From Jatrophihabitans sp. GAS493 (GTDB taxonomy: Bacteria > Actinomycetota > Actinomycetes > Mycobacteriales > Jatrophihabitantaceae), in assembly GCF_900230215.1 (NCBI RefSeq), contig NZ_LT907982.1, positions 4,263,568 through 4,327,567 on the forward strand: a stretch of 64,000 nucleotides of DNA, written 5' to 3'. A program made the position numbers and the translations under genes. Under the pieces are notes generated by a model, which was given only the letters and a program-made list of their open reading frames with translations, did not search any database and was not told the DNA's origin. Of this stretch, positions 59,855-64,000 are shown piece by piece. Every line of letters starts with the position of its first letter. Within the stretch, counting starts at the first letter, position 1.

Positions 59855-60014
59855 TGAACGGCAGCGCTTCTTGAACGGCAGCGCTCATTTGTGCGCGGTG
59901 GCAGCTCGCGGTGGCAGCTCGCAGGCACCGCTCCTCACCCTGCCGTGTCGGGGCCTGGGAGCGCAAGCAGCCGGCGGCCGGAGAGGCCCAGCTCAGGCGG
60001 AAGGCTCAGGCGGA
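59855..60014. repeat. Cluster of three short tandem duplications
   Basis: Three unrelated direct duplications lie within 160 bp: TGAACGGCAGCGCT at 59855-59868 and 59872-59885; GCGGTGGCAGCTC twice in a row at 59895-59920; GCTCAGGCGGA at 59991-60001 and 60004-60014, the last overlapping the 3' end of the RDD gene. They look like replication-slippage products. Confidence 0.75.
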
Positions 60015-60536
60015 GGGCGCGGCCGTCTCCGGCGACACCTCGGGCAGGATGGCCCGCTGCGGCTTCTGCCGCCAGTCATAGATCGCCGACGTCCGCAGCA
60101 CCACGTCCTGCACCGAGCGGTTGGAGCGGCTCACGGCGGCCCAGAAGAGTCCGATGGGGAACGACACGCAGAACACGGCTCGCAGCGCAGCGATCGGGAA
60201 CCGCATCAACTCGCCCTGAAAATTCACCACGCGCAGCCCGAGCAGCGACGCCCCATAGCTGCGTCCGGTGGTCCCCCAGGCCAGCGTGAGATAGATGACC
60301 GAAACCACGTAGCCGATGGCAACCATGCTCAACCCGATGTGATCGGGCCATTGGAAGCTGCGCGGGTCGAGCACGAAGGAGATGCCGGCGATGCCCCCGT
60401 AGATCCCGGCCACGATGATGACCACCACCAGCAGGTCCACCGACGCGCAGAGTGTGCGCGTGACGATGCCGGCCCGATGACCCTGATAGGGGCGGGCGGG
60501 CAGCGGGACGGTCGAGGGGTGGTCAGTCGGTGGCAT
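60006..60536 (-). CDS. RDD-family membrane protein
   Basis: About 176 residues, start chosen at ATG 60536 (MPPTDHPSTV), which overlaps the upstream gene's end by 14 bp. The RDD domain is recognisable: GHRAGIVTRTLCASVDLLVVVII with the Arg and Asp of the family name, a second helix pair near IGLSMVAIGYVVSVIYL, and WGTTGRSYGASLLGLRVVN. Function of the family is not settled; some are ion antiporters. It is translationally coupled to the repeat protein upstream. Confidence 0.83.
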   Translation of the reverse strand: MPPTDHPSTVPLPARPYQGHRAGIVTRTLCASVDLLVVVIIVAGIYGGIAGISFVLDPRSFQWPDHIGLSMVAIGYVVSVIYLTLAWGTTGRSYGASLLGLRVVNFQGELMRFPIAALRAVFCVSFPIGLFWAAVSRSNRSVQDVVLRTSAIYDWRQKPQRAILPEVSPETAAPSA

Positions 60537-61362
60537 TTCGCTCCTCCGCCTGCTTCTGGGATTTCGGGGCGGCCGAGTTGCGCCCATTGCGACGCAGCAT
60601 CAGCCGATCGACGATCCGGTTCACTCGCTCATCGGCCTCGATGCCGCGCATCCGCACGCCCACCACCGTCTCGGAGGCAACGGCTCCGGTCGAGTCACGG
60701 ATGATCTCGGGGAGGTCGACCCCGTCGATGACGTCCTGGGCGATACCGAGGATGTCGACGCGGCCGATGATCGCGTCGAGGTCGATCTTGGCGGCGATGC
60801 CATCTATGTCGACCCGGGCGATCACCGGTGCGATGTCCACCGACGCGACGATCTCATCGATATCCACCCGGTCAATTACCCGGTCGATCGGCACCCGGTC
60901 GACGATTGCATCGAGGTCGACGGTGGCGACGATCGCATCCAGATCCACGTTGTCGACGATTCGCTCGATCTGTACCCGGTCGAGAACGAGCTGCGTCAGA
61001 TCCAGGCGATCCAGCACCATGTTCACCACAACCGGAACGATCTCGTTGAGCAGTTCCTCGCTCTGCCGCTCACGGGCGGTACGGATCTCACGACCTCGCT
61101 CGGCCATCGCCGCCAGCCGGGTCTGCGGCCAGTACCGCGGTGCGATCAGCGGCGGCCTCAGCAGCACTCCCACCAGCGGGCGGGTCACCCGCAGTCCGGT
61201 GCGGGTGACGGCCAGCGCCGTTCGGGTCACCCCGGCGGCGACGTCGATACCGATGTCGACCACCGCCGGCACCTGCACCTCGCGACGGTTTCGGCGCACG
61301 ACAACCGACCCAGTCGGCGACCCGTCGTCGTCACCGGCCGCTCTGTAGGCGTCTGCCGTCAC
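60523..61362 (-). CDS. Nonapeptide-repeat protein paired with the RDD gene
   Basis: A 279-residue protein of unknown function. Residues 139-210 are eight perfect-length 9-residue units of the form VD[LI]DxI[VI]xx (e.g. VDLDAIVAT, VDIDEIVAS, IDLDAIIGR). Before them lies a basic/hydrophobic region (VGVLLRPPLIAPRYWPQTR); after them a second short domain and a charged tail. No signal peptide or clear transmembrane helix. The RDD gene start overlaps its stop, implying joint function, perhaps as a peripheral partner of the RDD membrane protein. Confidence 0.75.
   Translation of the reverse strand: MTADAYRAAGDDDGSPTGSVVVRRNRREVQVPAVVDIGIDVAAGVTRTALAVTRTGLRVTRPLVGVLLRPPLIAPRYWPQTRLAAMAERGREIRTARERQSEELLNEIVPVVVNMVLDRLDLTQLVLDRVQIERIVDNVDLDAIVATVDLDAIVDRVPIDRVIDRVDIDEIVASVDIAPVIARVDIDGIAAKIDLDAIIGRVDILGIAQDVIDGVDLPEIIRDSTGAVASETVVGVRMRGIEADERVNRIVDRLMLRRNGRNSAAPKSQKQAEERNATD
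60733..60948 (-). repeat. Eight-unit nonapeptide repeat coding region
   Basis: The 216 bp encode residues 139-210, eight 27-bp units. Position 2 is nearly always Asp, positions 3 and 6 Leu/Ile/Val. The third unit (VPIDRVIDR) is the most divergent. Confidence 0.85.
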
Positions 61363-61516
61363 GTCGCCACGCTAGTCGTCGACACGGTCGCAAGCCTCAT
61401 CCATAGAGCATGGTCAGCGCAAGCGGGACTCGCCGTCGGCCGCTGGTTCGCCGGACGCCGGCCTTTAGGATGTCGAGGGACTACAGAACCAGCAGAAGAG
61501 AGGCCGGTGGCCTGCC

Positions 61517-62212
61517 TTGTCCGACGCGCTCGACAGCTCGGAGCGGCCGGAATCGCTCTCCCGCCAGATCTATTCGATCCTGCGCGAGGGGATCATCACC
61601 GGCCGGTATCCGCAGGGTGCCCGGCTCGCCGAGCAGCGTCTGGCCGAAGAACTCGACGTCTCCCGGGTGCCGCTACGCGAGGCCATCCCGCAGTTGGAGG
61701 TGGATGGCTTCGTCCGCACAGTCCCCCGCCGGGGTGCCGTCGTCAGTACCTGGAGCGTGAAGGCGGCCAACGACCTCTTCGACCTGCGGCTCTGCCTGGA
61801 GGTGGGCGCAGCCGGGTATGCGGCCCGGCAGGTGTCCAACGGCGCCAGCGCCGGCCAACTGAAGGCGGTACTCGACCGCGGCCGCGGCGTCATGGCCAGC
61901 CACGACGCATATCGCATCGCGCAGGAGAGCACCCGGTTCCACGAGACGATCGTGGACATGACCGAGAACGCGTTGATGCGCTCGCTGATGCGCTCGGTCT
62001 CCGGCCGGATGATGTGGCTCTTCTTCCTCACCACCGAGCTTGACCCGTTCGACGCCTACGACGGGCACCTGGAGATCTACCGGTCGATCGCGTCGGGGAA
62101 CCAGCGGGTTGCCGAGGCGGTCGCCTATGCGCACATCGAGCGCGACCGCGACGAGTCGCTCGGCTTCCTCGATCAGCTCGGCGGCGGGGAGAGCTGCCGG
62201 AACGCCGAATAG
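61517..62212 (+). CDS. FadR-type GntR regulator (FCD domain)
   Basis: A 231-residue regulator starting at TTG 61517. The N-terminal winged helix reads LSRQIYSILREGIITGRY and LAEELDVSRVPLREAIPQLE; the helical FCD sensor domain follows (LRLCLEVGAAGYAARQV, FHETIVDMTENALM, FDAYDGHLEIYRSI) with metal-ligand Asp/His candidates. The C-terminal end overlaps the convergent deacetylase gene by 40 bp. It probably regulates the neighbouring hydrolase genes in response to a small acid. Confidence 0.88.
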   Translation: MSDALDSSERPESLSRQIYSILREGIITGRYPQGARLAEQRLAEELDVSRVPLREAIPQLEVDGFVRTVPRRGAVVSTWSVKAANDLFDLRLCLEVGAAGYAARQVSNGASAGQLKAVLDRGRGVMASHDAYRIAQESTRFHETIVDMTENALMRSLMRSVSGRMMWLFFLTTELDPFDAYDGHLEIYRSIASGNQRVAEAVAYAHIERDRDESLGFLDQLGGGESCRNAE

Positions 62213-63084
62213 ATATGCCGCGGCTGGGTGAACCAGACCTCGGCGCTGTGCGCAGTCAGATGCTGCAGCGCCCGGGTCAGCCTCCGCAGCCGAAACGGCG
62301 CACCGGAGATGAACGAGTGCACAACGATGCTCATCACCAGCGGCTGCTCCTGGGCCGCCAGCAGCAACTCATCGAACTCGTCGACGATCATCTCGGCGAA
62401 CTCGCCGGCCGAGGCACCCCGTCCGATGATCGTCGAGCTGTCGTTGAGCTCCAGCGCGTACGGAATCGTCAGTAGCGGGCGCGAACCGGTAGACAGCCAC
62501 ACCGGCTGATCATCCATCCGCAGGTCGAGCACGTACTCGTAGCCGGCTGCGACCAATGAATCAAGGGTGTTCGGAGTATGGGTCAACCACGGACTCGACC
62601 AGCCGAGCGGGGGCACGCCCTCCTCCGCCGCGATCCGAGACGCGACCGCCCGAAGGTAGGCGAGTTCCTCATTCGGCGCGAAGTCGGCCAGCGAGTCGGA
62701 GTTGGAGAGCCCATGCCCGACGACCTCGCTGCCGTGCCGCCGCGCGGCCGCCGTCACCGCAGCCGCCTCGTCGTACACATCGGTGTTGAGCAGCATCGTC
62801 GAGGGGATGCCGAGTTCGGCCAGGCGATCGAGCAGCCGGAACGCGCCGACCCGATTGCCGTAGTCGCGCCACGACGTGTTCATCACGTCGGGCTCCCCGG
62901 AGCTCGGCAGCAGGTTCTCGGTTAGCCCGTCGCCGAAACGGTAGGACTCCACGCCGAGCGCGACGTAGACCGCGAGCTTCTTTCCGCCGGGCCAGTGTCC
63001 GGCCGGTCGCTCGATGATCGGTGAGTAGCCGTACGGACTGCGATACCCAGCCGCCGCGGCGCTGCTCGCCGGTCGATCGCTCAT
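62173..63084 (-). CDS. Polysaccharide-deacetylase-fold hydrolase, PuuE allantoinase-like
   Basis: A 303-residue NodB-fold protein: LAVYVALGVESYRFGDGL at strand 1, WRDYGNRVGAFRLLDRLAE, VVGHGLSNSDSL (metal/His loop), GWSSPWLTHTPNTLDSL and MSIVVHSFISGAPFRLRRL at the end. This layout resembles the PuuE-type allantoinases and relatives rather than chitin deacetylases; there is no signal peptide, so it is cytoplasmic. Its ATG overlaps the stop of the amidohydrolase gene by 1 bp. A role in purine or hydantoin ring opening is inference. Confidence 0.8.
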   Translation of the reverse strand: MSDRPASSAAAAGYRSPYGYSPIIERPAGHWPGGKKLAVYVALGVESYRFGDGLTENLLPSSGEPDVMNTSWRDYGNRVGAFRLLDRLAELGIPSTMLLNTDVYDEAAAVTAAARRHGSEVVGHGLSNSDSLADFAPNEELAYLRAVASRIAAEEGVPPLGWSSPWLTHTPNTLDSLVAAGYEYVLDLRMDDQPVWLSTGSRPLLTIPYALELNDSSTIIGRGASAGEFAEMIVDEFDELLLAAQEQPLVMSIVVHSFISGAPFRLRRLTRALQHLTAHSAEVWFTQPRHIYSAFRQLSPPPS

Positions 63085-64000
63085 CAGCCGGTCACCCAGC
63101 GGTTCATCCCGACGTCGGTGGTACGGGCCCGATTGACCATCGCCTGGTAGTTCGGCAGCACTCGCTGCACGTCCTGGTAGGCCCCGGCTCGGGCACGCCG
63201 GGTCTTGGCGAAGAGCGCCCGGGCCTCATCCAGCAACGCCGGCTCATCCACGGTGACGATCTGCCCCTCCTCGAAGACGATCCGGCCGGCCACCATGGTC
63301 AGCACCACCGACTCGCCGGAGTGGCAGTAGACGAGCTGCTTCTCGATGTCGTTGAGCGGGGTAAAGGGCAGGGTATGCAGATCGAGCAACGCCAGATCGG
63401 CCAGATAGCCGGGGTGGATGGCCCCCAGTTGATGGGACTGCAGCAGCGCCCGGGCTCCCCCGTCGAAGAGGCAGTTCAACACCTCTCCGGCGGTTGGCCA
63501 CTGGTCACTCTCCAGGCCGCTGATGTTGTGGATCAGCCCGGCCATCTTCAGCACCGGCCACATGTTCACCGAGTCGTCGCAGATCGCCTCGTCCACGCCG
63601 AGGCAGATCGGGATACCCCGCTCGGCGACCCGGCGAAAGGGCATCACCCCGCTGCCCAGGCGCAGGTTGCTGATCGGATTGTGCGCGACGGTGGCCCCGG
63701 CGGCGGCGATCAGGTCAAGATCGGCGTCATCCACCCAGACGGCGTGGATGACGTTCATCCGGTTACTGAGCAGGCCGTGGTCGGCGGTGTACCGGACCAG
63801 GGAATGCCCGCCCATCCGTGGCAGTTCGCGGGCCAGCGTCCGCTGCAGCTTGGTCTCCAGCATGTGCGCGAACAACGGCAGATTGTGCCGGCGGCTGAGG
63901 TCGTCAATGGCTTCGAAGTATCCGACCGAGACGCGCTGCGGCGCCGAGACCGAGACGGCCGCGGTCAACCGTCCGGACTCCGCGCCGTGCCAGTTGCTGA
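63084..64000 (-). CDS. Amidohydrolase (TRZ/ATZ, deaminase-like), N-terminal part outside window
   Basis: The frame is open to the right edge, so this is the C-terminal ~305 residues only (the first HxH motif is cut off). Visible metal/catalytic parts are a His in LPLFAHMLETKLQRT, His in MNVIHAVWVDDADL and the Asp in ICLGVDEAICDDSVNMW, then the C-terminal beta-domain (GAIHPGYLADLALLDL, MVAGRIVFEEGQIV). It matches cytosine/guanine or methylthioadenosine deaminase-like enzymes. It is coupled to the PuuE-like gene, forming a likely nucleobase-degrading operon under the FadR-type regulator. Confidence 0.85.
   Translation of the reverse strand, partial: SNWHGAESGRLTAAVSVSAPQRVSVGYFEAIDDLSRRHNLPLFAHMLETKLQRTLARELPRMGGHSLVRYTADHGLLSNRMNVIHAVWVDDADLDLIAAAGATVAHNPISNLRLGSGVMPFRRVAERGIPICLGVDEAICDDSVNMWPVLKMAGLIHNISGLESDQWPTAGEVLNCLFDGGARALLQSHQLGAIHPGYLADLALLDLHTLPFTPLNDIEKQLVYCHSGESVVLTMVAGRIVFEEGQIVTVDEPALLDEARALFAKTRRARAGAYQDVQRVLPNYQAMVNRARTTDVGMNRWVTG

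Noticed and set aside
1-64000. tRNA, rRNA, CRISPR array or insertion sequence
   Set aside because: I saw no cloverleaf, rRNA core sequence, regularly spaced direct repeats or transposase.

Overview
The window is about 64 kb of high-GC chromosomal DNA from an actinomycete. The supporting evidence is a DnaE2-type polymerase, protein O-mannosyltransferases, an F420-type luciferase-like oxidoreductase, mycothiol-linked (MDMPI-type) and SoxR proteins, GTG/TTG starts and apparently leaderless genes. The gene set would fit the Frankiales/Jatrophihabitans area, but that placement is a guess from gene style and not a measurement. I see no rRNA, tRNA, CRISPR array, insertion sequence or replication origin. 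No stretch over 300 bp lacks a gene; the largest gaps are about 240 bp (44979-45215, which holds a structured leader) and about 205 bp (30898-31101).

Left part (1-25.2 kb). The 3' end of dnaE2 is followed by cell-envelope glycosylation genes (a large membrane protein, a GT2 glycosyltransferase and a GT39-type mannosyltransferase). Next comes a compact type IVa pilus locus (5.8-20.9 kb): pilB, pilT, pilC, a secreted protein, two tandem major-type pilins, three minor pilin-like genes, prepilin peptidase, pilM, pilN, pilO and a lipoprotein where Gram-negative bacteria carry pilP. Strong hairpins follow each pilin and the end of the locus. The block closes with a PH-domain protein, birA, rsmI and a second, divergently transcribed protein mannosyltransferase, the rsmI/pmt pair known from mycobacteria.

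Middle part (25.2-45 kb). An acyl-CoA synthetase is followed by a decayed HAD phosphatase and then a pyrimidine/hydantoin-type catabolic operon (ureidopropionase-like nitrilase, dihydropyrimidinase, F420-type oxidoreductase). After that come azoR plus an MFS exporter, a copper amine oxidase, an orphan phage-type spike protein coupled to an alpha/beta hydrolase, a metallo-beta-lactamase-fold lactonase, a frameshifted subtilase/sedolisin-like protease, acetamidase, GNAT, a leaderless ArsR-SRPBCC pair with an operator over its start codon, and an EamA exporter. The EamA gene has a leader with a tiny Pro-Pro-Pro ORF and a three-way-junction RNA fold, the most interesting regulatory element in the window.

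Right part (45-64 kb). A queA homologue and an SDR gene diverge from a soxR operon across a SoxR-box-like dyad. They are followed by small-molecule enzymes, a YtrA-type GntR regulator, a sortase without a visible catalytic arginine, a class A beta-lactamase-like protein with four ~108-residue repeats, an M50-like membrane protease, a sedolisin with Ig-like repeats, a ferredoxin-reductase-type flavoprotein, an RDD protein paired with a nonapeptide-repeat protein, and a FadR-type regulator facing a PuuE-like deacetylase and an amidohydrolase cut by the window edge.
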